From NCBI RefSeq assembly GCF_023278045.1, contig NZ_CP056783.1, positions 1,707,501 to 1,771,500 of the forward strand: DNA of 64,000 nucleotides, in the 5' to 3' direction. The notes beneath the pieces are model-generated. The model had not been told where the DNA came from, did no database searches, and saw only the letters and a program-made list of their open reading frames with translations. Of the stretch, positions 50,958 to 60,971 are shown piece by piece (within the stretch, counting starts at the first letter, position 1; each line of letters opens with the position of its first letter). The stretch comes from Flavobacterium sp. K5-23. GTDB lineage: Bacteria > Bacteroidota > Bacteroidia > Flavobacteriales > Flavobacteriaceae. The translations under genes were made by a program, and so were the position numbers.

Positions 50958-51248
50958 CTAATCTGATAGCTGTGCTATACAGTAATCAATTTCACGAATT
51001 AATGAATTTATTTTAAGCTTTGTATCTCTTTTATTATCGTCACTGCCTAGTAATGAATTGGCAATTTTAAGTGTTTCATATTGCGCTCTTAACGCGTCAA
51101 TCTCAATAGATTGATTTTCTATGATTTGTGCAGATTTTGTTAATTCGATTTTTATTTCCTGAGTATTTCTTTCTAAACTTTTTATTTTAATAATAAGTTT
51201 TTCAATCTTATTTTCAAGAGTATCAATTATTTCTGCAATTACACTCAT
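50958..51248 (-). CDS. small coiled-coil protein upstream of zapA
   Basis: 96 residues, almost entirely heptad-like helix (LENKIEKLIIKIKSLERNTQ, then KSAQIIENQSIEIDALRAQY). I do not recognise a named family. The fixed position directly before zapA suggests a partner in division, perhaps similar in role to ZapB, but this is inference from neighbourhood and shape only. Confidence 0.75.
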   Translation of the reverse strand: MSVIAEIIDTLENKIEKLIIKIKSLERNTQEIKIELTKSAQIIENQSIEIDALRAQYETLKIANSLLGSDDNKRDTKLKINSLIREIDYCIAQLSD

Positions 51249-51416
51249 TATATATTCTGTTCATTACTTAATATTACAAAGTTAGTATTCCTTTTTAGTA
51301 ATGCAATACTTTATTAGTTTTTTTATATTAAAATACGTAAGGCGTTGTAAAATAAGTAATTGCGTTTTATTTTGATTTGTAAAGTATTACCGAATACTTT
51401 TTTTATCTTAGCAAAA

Positions 51417-53123
51417 ATGTATTTGATGAGATTTCCTGTTATTATTTTGTTGTTTTGTAGTTCGCTTTTTGCACAAACGGAGTATCCAAAAGATTATTTT
51501 GGATTGCCCTTAGATATTCCTATACAGCTGTCTGGGAATTTTGGGGAGTTAAGGCCAAATCATTTTCATGCCGGTTTTGATTTTAAAACTTTACAAAGAG
51601 AAGGATTGGAAGTTCATGCAGTGGCTGATGGCTATATTTCGAGAATAAAGATGTCTTCTTTTGGAAATGGAAAAGCGATTTATATTACTCATCCTAATGG
51701 ATATACATCTGTGTATTGTCATTTACAAAGACCTAATGATGTAATTGAAGCTTTTGTAAATAAAGCGCAGTATAAAGAAAAATCATATGATATTGAGTTG
51801 TTTTTAAAACCGACTGATTTAACAATTACAAAAGGTCAGACCATTGCATATAGTGGAAACACTGGATCGTCTGAAGGACCTCATTTGCACTTCGAATTTA
51901 GAGATACTAAAACAGAAAAAGTTATCAATCCACTTTTGTTTGGGTTTGATAAACATATAAAAGACACCAAGAAACCTTTAATTTCTGCAGTTTATGTTTA
52001 CCCTTTAGATTCAAAAACCTCTATAAATAGATCTAAACGACCTTTATTATTAAATGTGGTTTTACAAAAAGACGGAACATACCTTGCGAATAAAGTTTCG
52101 GCTAACGGGAAAATTGGTTTTGGAGTTACAGCTTATGATTATGACAATGCTTCTTTTAATAAGAACGGAATCTATAAAGTGCAGACTTATTTAAACGGAA
52201 AGCCAAATTTCGGATTTCAATTTGATACTTATTCTTTTGATGAAATGCGTTATATAAATGCGTTAATTGATTATCCTAGATATAAGAAAAGTTATCAAAG
52301 AGTCCAGAAATTATTTATGACAAACCCTTTTCCGTTAAGTATTATTAAAACGGATGAAACTAACGGGATTATTCAGGTTTTGCCAAATTTATCTTTTGTT
52401 TACCAAATAAAGATTTCAGACTTTTTTGGAAATATGAGTGTCGTAACAATTCCTATTCATTATGATTTATTGACTACAATTATTGATCAGGAGCCAGTAG
52501 TTTCTAACTATTTTGTAAAAGTCAAGAAGGATAATAATTTCGCTAAAAATAATTGGTCTGTTTTCTTTCCTTCGAATACTTTTTATGAAGATTTTGAAAT
52601 TAATTTCGATGTAAAGAATGAAACTCTTTATCTTCATGATGATTCTGTTCCTGTTCATTCTAATTTCACTATATCAGTTGAAGATTCTTCTTATACTGAT
52701 GCTCAAAAAGAAAAGGTTTTTATTGCTGATATTGATGCCAGAGGAAGAGCAGGTTATAATTATACGTATAGTAAAGGGAATGTGTTTTCGGCCAAGGTTA
52801 GATCTTTAGGTAAATATAAATTATCAATCGATACAACTCCACCTACGATATCTATAACTAATCCTATTGAAGGGAAATGGATAAGTACACAAAAAACAAT
52901 TCAACTGAGAATTGACGATGATACATCTGGAATCAAATCTTATGACGGATATTTGAACGGGAAATGGATTCTCTTCGAATATGATCATAAAACAAAAAAA
53001 ATTACTCATAATTTCAGTGATGGAATTGTTTCAGAAGGCGTTAATGATTTAAAGGTGGTTGTAACTGATAAAGTAGGAAATTCATCTATCTTTGAAACGC
53101 AATTTTTCAGAAGTCAAAAATAA
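51417..53123 (+). CDS. M23 family metallopeptidase, exported
   Basis: 568 residues from the ATG at 51417. The ATG at 51426 would also give a good signal peptide, MRFPVIILLFCSSLFAQ. The open frame extends 19 codons further upstream but only with a TTG. An LytM/M23 endopeptidase domain at about 40-180 has the zinc and catalytic pattern HFHAGFD (first His and Asp) and HLHFEF (HxH). This family cuts peptidoglycan cross-bridges in the periplasm or regulates other amidases. The remaining 390 residues are beta-rich, probably Ig-like. It precedes a TonB-dependent receptor by 15 bases. Confidence 0.9.
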   Translation: MYLMRFPVIILLFCSSLFAQTEYPKDYFGLPLDIPIQLSGNFGELRPNHFHAGFDFKTLQREGLEVHAVADGYISRIKMSSFGNGKAIYITHPNGYTSVYCHLQRPNDVIEAFVNKAQYKEKSYDIELFLKPTDLTITKGQTIAYSGNTGSSEGPHLHFEFRDTKTEKVINPLLFGFDKHIKDTKKPLISAVYVYPLDSKTSINRSKRPLLLNVVLQKDGTYLANKVSANGKIGFGVTAYDYDNASFNKNGIYKVQTYLNGKPNFGFQFDTYSFDEMRYINALIDYPRYKKSYQRVQKLFMTNPFPLSIIKTDETNGIIQVLPNLSFVYQIKISDFFGNMSVVTIPIHYDLLTTIIDQEPVVSNYFVKVKKDNNFAKNNWSVFFPSNTFYEDFEINFDVKNETLYLHDDSVPVHSNFTISVEDSSYTDAQKEKVFIADIDARGRAGYNYTYSKGNVFSAKVRSLGKYKLSIDTTPPTISITNPIEGKWISTQKTIQLRIDDDTSGIKSYDGYLNGKWILFEYDHKTKKITHNFSDGIVSEGVNDLKVVVTDKVGNSSIFETQFFRSQK

Positions 53124-53138
53124 TAATACATTTTCAAT

Positions 53139-55607
53139 TTGAGTCTCTATAAAATAATTTTTGTTTTCCTTTTCGGCTGTATTGGGTTTACTTCATATGC
53201 TCAGTCCGCCATTGTGAAAGGTGTTATTCTAGATAAAAATAATCTGCCCTTGGACAATGTAAATGTAACTTGTTCCGGTTTCAGAGCACAATCTAATGTA
53301 AATGGTTTTTATCAGATACAAGTTCCGGCTAATCAAAAAGTGGCTGTAATATTCACTCATATCTCCCTAAAAAAAACTACGGTTTTTTTAACTTTAAATA
53401 CTGCTGAACACTATGAGTTCAATTTGGTTATGAATGATCAGGAAGAACAAATGGGAGAAATAATTGTCACTACAAATAATAAAAAAATAGTTCAGGGAAT
53501 TACAAGTTTAGATCCAGCGGTAATTCGTAAAATTCCAGGAGCTAATGCTGGTGTCGAGAATATCCTAAAAACCTTAGCAGGTGTAAATTCAAATAATGAA
53601 CTGAGTACGCAATATGCTGTTCGTGGCGGAAATTATGATGAGAATTTAGTTTATGTAAACGAGATTGAAGTGTATCGCCCTTTTTTAATTCGTTCTGGTC
53701 AACAGGAAGGTCTTAGTTTTACCAATACCGACTTGGTACAAAACATTGATTTCTCAGCAGGAGGTTTTCAATCGAAATTTGGAGATAAATTATCTTCTGT
53801 CTTAGATATTACCTATAGGAATCCTGTAGAATTTGCAGCTTCACTTGAGGCTAGTTTTCTTGGCGGAAGTCTATCAGTCGATGCTGTTTCCAAAAACAAA
53901 AAATGGACTGCAATAACTGGAGTGCGATATAGGAATAATAGTTTATTAGTAAAAAGTCAAGATACACAAACGAATTACACACCTACATTTGCTGACATTC
54001 AAACCAATATTAATTTCCAGGCTTCGACTAAATGGCAATGGAGTTTTTTAGGGAATGTATCACAAAATAAGTACCAATATCAGCCTTTAACACGTCAGAC
54101 AAAATTTGGAACAATTGATAAGCCTATGGCACTATCAGTATATTATGAAGGACAGGAAAGAGATAAATACGATACTTATTTTGGGGCAATGAAAACTACA
54201 TTCAAAGCTACTGAAAATTTCACTTTGAAATTTATTGGCTCTGTTTTCCATACTTTAGAGCAAGAATATTTTGATATTTTGGCTCAATATCGTTTGGGTG
54301 AAGTCGATTCTAATATTGGGTCGGTTACTTATGGGGGAGTTTCTTTTACAAGAGGAATTGGTTCGCAACTTAATCATGCTCGAAATGATCTCGATGCCTT
54401 GATTGTAAATACGGAAGTAAAAGGAATACACGATTGGAAAAAAAATCTATTTGAATGGGGTGTGAAATACACGCGTGAATCGATAAGGGATCGCATAGTA
54501 GAATGGGAAGTTATTGATTCTTCAGGGTTTTCAATAAATCCTCCTATTGTAATCCTTCCAAAAAACGACCAGCCATATTCACCTTATACCGGTCCGTTGA
54601 CACCTTTTCAAAATATAAGAGCTAAAAATTTCAATACCATTAATCGATTTTCCGGATATGGACAATGGAGCCGAAAAGGGAAAATAGGTAGAAACGAAGT
54701 TTGGGTAAATGCAGGTGTGAGAATGCAAAATTGGGCTGTTACAGGTGCAAGTGAAATAGGAAAAGGGCAGACCACTATAAGTCCAAGATCACAATTTGCA
54801 ATAAAGCCCGACTGGGAAATGGATATGGTTTTTAGGATTTCTGGAGGATTGTATCACCAACCACCATTTTATAGAGAGTTAAGAAATGCCGAAGGGACTG
54901 TGTTGCCAAATGTAAAAGCGCAGCAATCAGTACATTTTGTTTTAAGTAACGATTATAGTTTTAAATTGTGGGAACGCCCTTTTAAATTAGTTTCCGAGTT
55001 GTATTATAAGTCTCTTACGGATGTCAATACCTATACCATTGATAATGTAAGAATACGATATGCGGCTTCAAATGTTGCAACTGGCTACGCTCAGGGATTA
55101 GATCTTCGCTTGAACGGGGAGTTTGTTCCTGGAACTGAATCCTGGTTTAGTTTTGGGTATCTTAAAACCGAAGAGAACAGTAACAATAGAGGTTATATTG
55201 CCAGACCTACGGATCAAAGACTGAAATTTGGGGTTTTGTTTCAGGACTATATGCCAAATATCCCAACGGTAAAATTATATCTAAATTTGGTATACAATAC
55301 AGGATTGCCGGGAGGTTCCCCTTCGTATTCAGATCCTTATCAATATCAAAACAGGTTGAATGATTATCGAAGAGTTGATGTTGGTTTTTCTAAAGTGTTT
55401 ATAGATAATAGCACCGGAAAATTAAATTATGGATGGTTTAGTAGTTTCAAGGAACTGTCTGTTGGATTGGAAATCTTCAATTTGTTCAATAATCAAAATG
55501 CAATTACGAATACTTGGGTTAGAGATGTGTATACAAAAAACGAATATGCGATTCCTAATTTTATGACTACAAGGGTTTTTAATGTAAAGTTGAGTGCGAA
55601 GTTATAG
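53139..55607 (+). CDS. TonB-dependent receptor with N-terminal regulatory-like domain
   Basis: 822 residues, starting at a TTG (MSLYKIIFVFLFGCIGFTSY). No ATG occurs nearby, and the signal peptide supports this start. A carboxypeptidase-regulatory-like domain (about 22-110; IVKGVILDKNNLPLDNVNV) is followed by a plug domain (QYAVRGGNYDENLVYVNEIE) and a 22-strand barrel ending in a final aromatic strand (RVFNVKLSAKL). The ligand is unknown. It is tightly coupled to the upstream M23 peptidase, 15 bases apart. Confidence 0.92.
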   Translation: MSLYKIIFVFLFGCIGFTSYAQSAIVKGVILDKNNLPLDNVNVTCSGFRAQSNVNGFYQIQVPANQKVAVIFTHISLKKTTVFLTLNTAEHYEFNLVMNDQEEQMGEIIVTTNNKKIVQGITSLDPAVIRKIPGANAGVENILKTLAGVNSNNELSTQYAVRGGNYDENLVYVNEIEVYRPFLIRSGQQEGLSFTNTDLVQNIDFSAGGFQSKFGDKLSSVLDITYRNPVEFAASLEASFLGGSLSVDAVSKNKKWTAITGVRYRNNSLLVKSQDTQTNYTPTFADIQTNINFQASTKWQWSFLGNVSQNKYQYQPLTRQTKFGTIDKPMALSVYYEGQERDKYDTYFGAMKTTFKATENFTLKFIGSVFHTLEQEYFDILAQYRLGEVDSNIGSVTYGGVSFTRGIGSQLNHARNDLDALIVNTEVKGIHDWKKNLFEWGVKYTRESIRDRIVEWEVIDSSGFSINPPIVILPKNDQPYSPYTGPLTPFQNIRAKNFNTINRFSGYGQWSRKGKIGRNEVWVNAGVRMQNWAVTGASEIGKGQTTISPRSQFAIKPDWEMDMVFRISGGLYHQPPFYRELRNAEGTVLPNVKAQQSVHFVLSNDYSFKLWERPFKLVSELYYKSLTDVNTYTIDNVRIRYAASNVATGYAQGLDLRLNGEFVPGTESWFSFGYLKTEENSNNRGYIARPTDQRLKFGVLFQDYMPNIPTVKLYLNLVYNTGLPGGSPSYSDPYQYQNRLNDYRRVDVGFSKVFIDNSTGKLNYGWFSSFKELSVGLEIFNLFNNQNAITNTWVRDVYTKNEYAIPNFMTTRVFNVKLSAKL

Positions 55608-55774
55608 GGCACAGGTTCTTTTTTTATTTCATAAATAAGACTAAAATCTAAAAAGCATTTTTAAAATTCATTACATTTGATTTAATAAGTTTGTAGAAAA
55701 ATAGAATAAAGAAGATTTCATTGCTAATTAAAAAGGAATCAGGGTTTTGTTCGAATAAATAAAAATTTCCAGAT

Positions 55775-56497
55775 ATGAAATATATATATAAGATACTATT
55801 AGGCGTATCAGTTCTGTTTTTAACCAGCTGTAAAGAAGAAGTTGAAAAACCGAAAGTGATTTATGATTCTGCCAATAAAGCTAAAGGAATAAGTAGAATA
55901 GATTCTACTCAAGTTTCGATTTCTGATTTACCAATACAAATGGAAGGAACCAATTATTTGATTCATCCAGTGGGAGATTTGCGGGTTTATGAAAGAGGTT
56001 CGAAAGCTAGGTATGGTTCTTCGAGTGTAATTGATCTAAGTTTTACCATTTCTAATTATGGAGAAAATGAAATTACGGGGTTTTTACAAAACCTGAAATT
56101 TCAAAAAATAAACTCGGATTCAATTAGACCTTTGACGGATAAGCCCGCTTTGATACAAACGGCAAGTTATTTAAAATCGGTTTCTGATAGAGCCAAAAAA
56201 CAAATATTAGTATATACTATGTATGATATAGATACTAATAGAGATGGTAAATTAGACACGAGTGATATAAAATCTTTGTATCTAAGTGATATTAGTGGCG
56301 ATCGTTTTACTAAAGTATCTCCTGATTTTCAGGAATTAATTGATTGGAATTTAATAGAATCTATTAACAGATTGTATTTTAGAACTGTTGAAGACACCAA
56401 TAAAAACGGTCAGTTTGATAAAAATGACGTTGTGCATTACAATTATATAGATTTAGGAAACCATGAATGGAAAGTGATTGACTATAAGCCAATCTAA
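55775..56497 (+). CDS. lipoprotein with EF-hand-like loops
   Basis: 240 residues. The signal peptide ends LFLTSC with C19 followed by KEE, which resembles surface-export signals of Bacteroidota lipoproteins. The middle is beta-rich and unassigned (about 50-140). Two Ca-binding loops are visible: DIDTNRDGKLDTSD (about 151-164) and DTNKNGQFDKND (about 207-218). Family unknown; extracellular calcium binding is the safest inference. It starts about 170 bases after the receptor gene and may have its own promoter. Confidence 0.8.
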   Translation: MKYIYKILLGVSVLFLTSCKEEVEKPKVIYDSANKAKGISRIDSTQVSISDLPIQMEGTNYLIHPVGDLRVYERGSKARYGSSSVIDLSFTISNYGENEITGFLQNLKFQKINSDSIRPLTDKPALIQTASYLKSVSDRAKKQILVYTMYDIDTNRDGKLDTSDIKSLYLSDISGDRFTKVSPDFQELIDWNLIESINRLYFRTVEDTNKNGQFDKNDVVHYNYIDLGNHEWKVIDYKPI

Positions 56498-56512
56498 AAT
56501 TCATAGCAATTT

Positions 56513-57218
56513 CTAAATTAAAATATCACTTTCAAGATCGGATTTTTCTATTGTAAAATCGAAACCTAGTTCTTTTACAAGTTCTATAACTAGGTTTTTA
56601 TACCAGTTTTCTGATTTTGGATGGATGTATATTTTTTCGATCAGTTGATCGATATCTACATTGATTTTCAGACCATCGTTCAACGTGATTTTTCTTTCCC
56701 CTACATCTGAAATTATTCGAACCTCCCGCTCGTATTGAAAACTTTTTCGTTTGAATAAAAAAGGGAAAAACATATCGTCAAACGGAATGTATTCTTTTTT
56801 GTAATCGATATAATTTACTTCACCAATCAATATACTGTTTGTAGCACTTTTCAGGAATAAGTGCTTTCTGTAATCTTCCTATGGTTGATTGTATGGCTAA
56901 TCCTTCTGTATTTTGAGTGAATATTTGCCACATGGCAAAGGATTCGTATTCGTTGATATGCCAACTACTGATAGCTACTTTTTCACGATGTGTTTTGTAG
57001 TAATTTAAGAAATCAGGATTGTCAATTGATAGTTTCTTTATTTCATCAAAGGTAGGCTCACTAAAAGTACCTTCGTATTGATCCTCAAATTTATCTGACC
57101 GAGACATAAATAATTTTTTAGACATCAATAAGGCTAAAAATTTAGATAAATCTAGATATTTCCAGACTATTGTGTCTGGATCGTCGGTAAGATTAATATT
57201 TGGGTTACTGAGGTACAT
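56513..57218 (-). pseudogene. DUF2971 gene broken by a frameshift
   Basis: The first part (57218-56820) runs MYLSNPNINLTDDPDTIVWK, with KFLALLMSKKLFMSRSDKFE and YESFAMWQIFT, and ends abnormally at a stop after QYIDW. The second part (to 56513), in another frame, continues GEVNYIDYKKEYIPFDDMFF and QYEREVRII. Together they look like one DUF2971 protein. One base gained or lost between about 56830 and 56860 (AGAAAGCAC or GAAAAGTGC) would restore it. It could be a sequencing error as easily as a true mutation. Confidence 0.75.
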
Positions 57219-57287
57219 TTATTTGAATTTATAGATTTAATATTAGTATGCCACAAATCCTTAATCCAAATTTAGTGAATTATATCA

Positions 57288-59114
57288 TTATTCAAACGAT
57301 TGTAAGTTAACCAATTTGTTATAAGTCCCATTCAATGCAATCAGTTCATCGTGAGTTCCCTGCTCTACAATTCTTCCTTTTTGCATCACTACAATTGAAT
57401 CTGCTTTTTGTATAGTCGAAAGACGGTGTGCAATAACGATTGATGTTCTGTTTTGCATCATATTTTCTAGCGCCACCTGCACAAATTTTTCGCTTTCAGT
57501 ATCCAATGCTGAAGTAGCCTCATCCAAAATCATAATAGGAGGATTTTTCAAAACAGCACGGGCAATAGATAAACGTTGTTTTTGACCACCTGAAAGTTTG
57601 TTTCCGCTATCACCTATGTTTGTGTGGATGCCTAATGGTAAATCTTTTACGAACTCATACGCGTTGGCAATTTTTAATGCTTCAATGATTTCCTCGTCTG
57701 TTGCATCTTGTTTTCCTAACGCAATATTCGCTTTGATGGTGTCATTAAATAATATGCTGTCTTGAGTTACTAAACCCATCAATCCTCTAAGAGATTGTAG
57801 GTCCATATCTTTGATATCTACACCGTCAATAGTTATCGTTCCTTCGTTTACATCATAAAAACGAGTCAATAGATTAGCGATAGTGCTTTTTCCGCTTCCA
57901 GATTGTCCTACAAGAGCAACAGTGTGCCCTTTTTTAACTTCTAGAGAAAAGTCTTTTAAAACGATTTCATCTTCGTATTTAAAGTTGATGTTTTTTATAG
58001 TAATATTTGAATCGAATGAGTTTTTATCAATAGCATCTATTTTGCTGGTAATGGTGTTTTCTTGATCCAGTATTTCTAAGATTCTTTCAGCAGCAGCATT
58101 TCCTCTTTTGATGCTATAAGATGCTTTTGAGATAGATTTAGCTGGTGTAAGAATATTGTAAGCTAATCCCATATAAGCGATAAAAGCAGCTCCTTTTAAA
58201 CTGTGTTCAATCAAAACCATATGTCCTCCGTACCAAAGCAATATGGCGATAACCATAATTCCCATAAATTCACTCATAGGTGAAGCCAGGTTTTGTCGAT
58301 TGCCTATAGTGTTAGATAAACTAAAAAAACGGTTCGTAGAGTTTTGGAAAATTCCATTAAAATAACTTTCAGAGTTGTATCCTTTTACGACTTTTAATCC
58401 CCCAAGGGTTTCCTCGATAGTTGATAAAAACAATCCTTGTTCTTCTTGGGCTTTAGTTGATTGTTTTTTTAATTTTTTTCCAATAAGGGAAATGATGTAA
58501 CCAGATACAGGAATAAAAATAAAAACAAAAACGGTCAGTTTTACACTTATGGTAAACATCGTTACAATTGTAAAAATGATGGTAAGAGGTTCTTTTACTA
58601 CCAATTCTAAAATAGATAGAAATGAATTCTGCACTTCGTTTACATCAGCTGCAATTCTTGAAATGGTATCCCCTTTTCTTTTTTCTGAGAAAAAGGAAAT
58701 AGGCAATTCAAGTGTTTTTTTATACATCGCATTTCTAATGTCTCTCAGGATGCCGTTTCTAAGATAGGTAATGAAAAACATAGCCATATAATCAGACAAG
58801 TTTTTCAACAAGAATATAGTAATTATTCCTGCAACCAGAATGGATAAAGTATAACCTATTCCGTTTAGGTCTGTGATTGCGGTAAGATAATAACTCAAGG
58901 AATCCGATATGTAATCTTTTAATTCCCAAATTCCTTTATAGCTTGGAACGGTGTAGTTTTTTTTGGATTGTCCAAATAATACATCCATCATAGGCATTAA
59001 TGACACAAAGGAAAGTGTTCCAAAAAGGGCGTACAAAACATTGAAAAAGATGTTTAAATATGCATACTTTTTGTATGGTATTAAAAAAGGGAATATTTTC
59101 TTGAAATTGTTCAT
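57288..59114 (-). CDS. ABC transporter, fused permease and ATPase (MsbA-like)
   Basis: 608 residues. Six transmembrane helices (about 18-330) form a type IV exporter domain. The nucleotide-binding domain has Walker A VGQSGSGKST (about 398-407), signature KLSGGQKQRL (about 505-514), Walker B PIMILDEATS (about 526-535) and the H-loop IVIAHRLST. The family flips lipids such as lipid A cores or exports drugs or peptides; the substrate cannot be told. Its start overlaps the mutase stop by one base. Confidence 0.92.
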   Translation of the reverse strand: MNNFKKIFPFLIPYKKYAYLNIFFNVLYALFGTLSFVSLMPMMDVLFGQSKKNYTVPSYKGIWELKDYISDSLSYYLTAITDLNGIGYTLSILVAGIITIFLLKNLSDYMAMFFITYLRNGILRDIRNAMYKKTLELPISFFSEKRKGDTISRIAADVNEVQNSFLSILELVVKEPLTIIFTIVTMFTISVKLTVFVFIFIPVSGYIISLIGKKLKKQSTKAQEEQGLFLSTIEETLGGLKVVKGYNSESYFNGIFQNSTNRFFSLSNTIGNRQNLASPMSEFMGIMVIAILLWYGGHMVLIEHSLKGAAFIAYMGLAYNILTPAKSISKASYSIKRGNAAAERILEILDQENTITSKIDAIDKNSFDSNITIKNINFKYEDEIVLKDFSLEVKKGHTVALVGQSGSGKSTIANLLTRFYDVNEGTITIDGVDIKDMDLQSLRGLMGLVTQDSILFNDTIKANIALGKQDATDEEIIEALKIANAYEFVKDLPLGIHTNIGDSGNKLSGGQKQRLSIARAVLKNPPIMILDEATSALDTESEKFVQVALENMMQNRTSIVIAHRLSTIQKADSIVVMQKGRIVEQGTHDELIALNGTYNKLVNLQSFE

Positions 59115-60841
59115 TAGTTCAATTGCATTGCAATAATAATATTTTTAATTTTCTCGTCTAAGGAGCGCTCAACTTCGGCGAAATCAGCTACGTCGTATAG
59201 GTCAGCCTTTACGCTGATATAGAATTTAATTTTAGGCTCGGTTCCACTAGGTCTTGCTGCAATTTTTGCCCCGTCTTCAGTGTAATAAATCAACACATCT
59301 GATTTTGGGATATTCATTGTCTCGTCTTCTCCAGTGAATAAGTTTTTAGCAATTGATGATTTGTAATCTTCCATCATTACAACACGCTCCCCGTTGATTT
59401 CTTTCAAAGGGTTTTCGCGTAAATCCACCATCATTTGGTTGATTTCTTTTAGACCTTCGATTCCTTTTTTGGTCATAGAAACTAAATATTCTTTATAGAA
59501 TCCGTTATCAACGTATAATTTCAATAGTTCTTTGTAAACAGTACTTCCTTTGGCTTTGGCTTGCGCTGCCATTTCGCATATTAATAAAGTTGCTGCAACG
59601 GCATCTTTATCACGTACGGCATCACCAACCATATAACCAAAGCTTTCTTCACCACCACCTATGAATTCCAGTTCCGGAAAATCTTTAATCATTTTGGCAA
59701 TCCATTTGAAGCCAGTCAAACCTATTTTGCATTCCACCTCATAATTGGTAGCCAGTTCCATCATCATAGGAGTGGAAACAATTGTAGAACCTACGAATTG
59801 CTTGCCATTAATTTTTCCTGCTTTTTTCCATTGCTCTAATAAAAAAGCAGTCATCAAAATCATACTTTGATTTCCGTTAAGGAGAATCATTTTGCCTTCG
59901 TTATTTCTAACGGCTACCCCTAAACGATCACAGTCAGGGTCAGTACCTACAACAATGTCGGCATTTGTTTTGTCAGCCAGGGCAAGTGCCATAGTCAATG
60001 CTTCCGGTTCTTCTGGATTAGGAGATTTCACGGTAGGGAAATCCCCGTTAGGCTCTGCCTGTTCAGCAACAATGTGAACATTAGTATATCCTGCTTGTTC
60101 TAAAGTGGCTGGAATTGACTTAATAGAAGTTCCGTGTAATGAAGTGAAAACGATGCTCAGATTTTCTTTGGCCTCAGCCGAAGTATTAAAACTCGCATTT
60201 TCAATCGAAGACTTGATGAAAGCCTCGTCGATTTCACTATCTATATATTGAATCAAATCTTCATTTGCCTCAAATTTTATTTCACTGTATTTTAAATCTT
60301 CAATAACCTGAATGATAGCTGCGTCTTGAGGGGGAACAAGTTGTCCTCCGTCTTCCCAGTACACTTTGTAACCATTATATTCCGGAGGATTATGTGAAGC
60401 TGTAAGCACAATTCCGCACTGACAACCTAGTTTTTTTACTGCAAAACTCAATTCGGGTGTTGGACGCATATCCGAAAATAAATACACCTGAATACCATTC
60501 GCAGAGAAAACATCGGCAACCACCTTTGCTAGAGTATCGCTATTGTGACGACAGTCATAAGCAATCGCCACTTTTAAATCCTGATTAGGAAACACTTTGT
60601 GCATATAATCAGAAAGACCTTGGGTGTTTTTACCCAGGGTGTATTTATTGATGCGGTTGTTTCCCACGCCCATAACACCACGCATTCCTCCAGTCCCAAA
60701 TTCAAGATTTTTATAAAAACTTTCCTCTAGTTCTTTTGGAGAAGAAGTCATCATTTCTTTAATTGCTTCCTGAGTATCATTGTCAAACGTAGGCGTTAAC
60801 CATTCGTTTACTGCGTCTAATGTGTTTTGTGGGATATTCAT
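59114..60841 (-). CDS. phospho-sugar mutase (phosphoglucomutase/phosphomannomutase)
   Basis: 575 residues from the ATG at 60841 (MNIPQNTLDAVNEWLTPTFD). An ATG at 60868 would add nine residues. An alpha-D-phosphohexomutase with phosphoserine loop VLTASHNPPEYNG (about 145-157), metal-binding GTDPDCDRLGVAV (about 310-322), sugar loop GGGEESFGYMVGD (about 410-422) and phosphate loop RPSGTEPKIKFYIS near the C-terminus. It converts glucose- or mannose-phosphate isomers for envelope sugar synthesis. It lies before the ABC exporter and after a glycosyltransferase on one strand. Confidence 0.93.
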   Translation of the reverse strand: MNIPQNTLDAVNEWLTPTFDNDTQEAIKEMMTSSPKELEESFYKNLEFGTGGMRGVMGVGNNRINKYTLGKNTQGLSDYMHKVFPNQDLKVAIAYDCRHNSDTLAKVVADVFSANGIQVYLFSDMRPTPELSFAVKKLGCQCGIVLTASHNPPEYNGYKVYWEDGGQLVPPQDAAIIQVIEDLKYSEIKFEANEDLIQYIDSEIDEAFIKSSIENASFNTSAEAKENLSIVFTSLHGTSIKSIPATLEQAGYTNVHIVAEQAEPNGDFPTVKSPNPEEPEALTMALALADKTNADIVVGTDPDCDRLGVAVRNNEGKMILLNGNQSMILMTAFLLEQWKKAGKINGKQFVGSTIVSTPMMMELATNYEVECKIGLTGFKWIAKMIKDFPELEFIGGGEESFGYMVGDAVRDKDAVAATLLICEMAAQAKAKGSTVYKELLKLYVDNGFYKEYLVSMTKKGIEGLKEINQMMVDLRENPLKEINGERVVMMEDYKSSIAKNLFTGEDETMNIPKSDVLIYYTEDGAKIAARPSGTEPKIKFYISVKADLYDVADFAEVERSLDEKIKNIIIAMQLN

Positions 60842-60897
60842 TGTGTGTATTTTTATATTGTTAGTCATTAAATTGAGGCTAATTATTTATTTTTTAA

Positions 60898-60965
60898 GGA
60901 GCTAATCCTGCTGTCCGTTATATCCACGCTAAAAAAGCGTGGGATGCCACTTCCATCAGGGCTAA
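60898..60965. repeat. interspersed palindromic element (family also at 3588)
   Basis: On the minus strand it begins TTAGCCCTGATGGAAGTGGC, has a perfect hairpin CCACGCTTTTTTAGCGTGG in the middle, and ends GGACAGCAGGATTAGCTCC. Both ends match the copy at 3588-3667. It sits between the glycosyltransferase and mutase genes. Confidence 0.7.
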
Positions 60966-60971
60966 TGTGTA

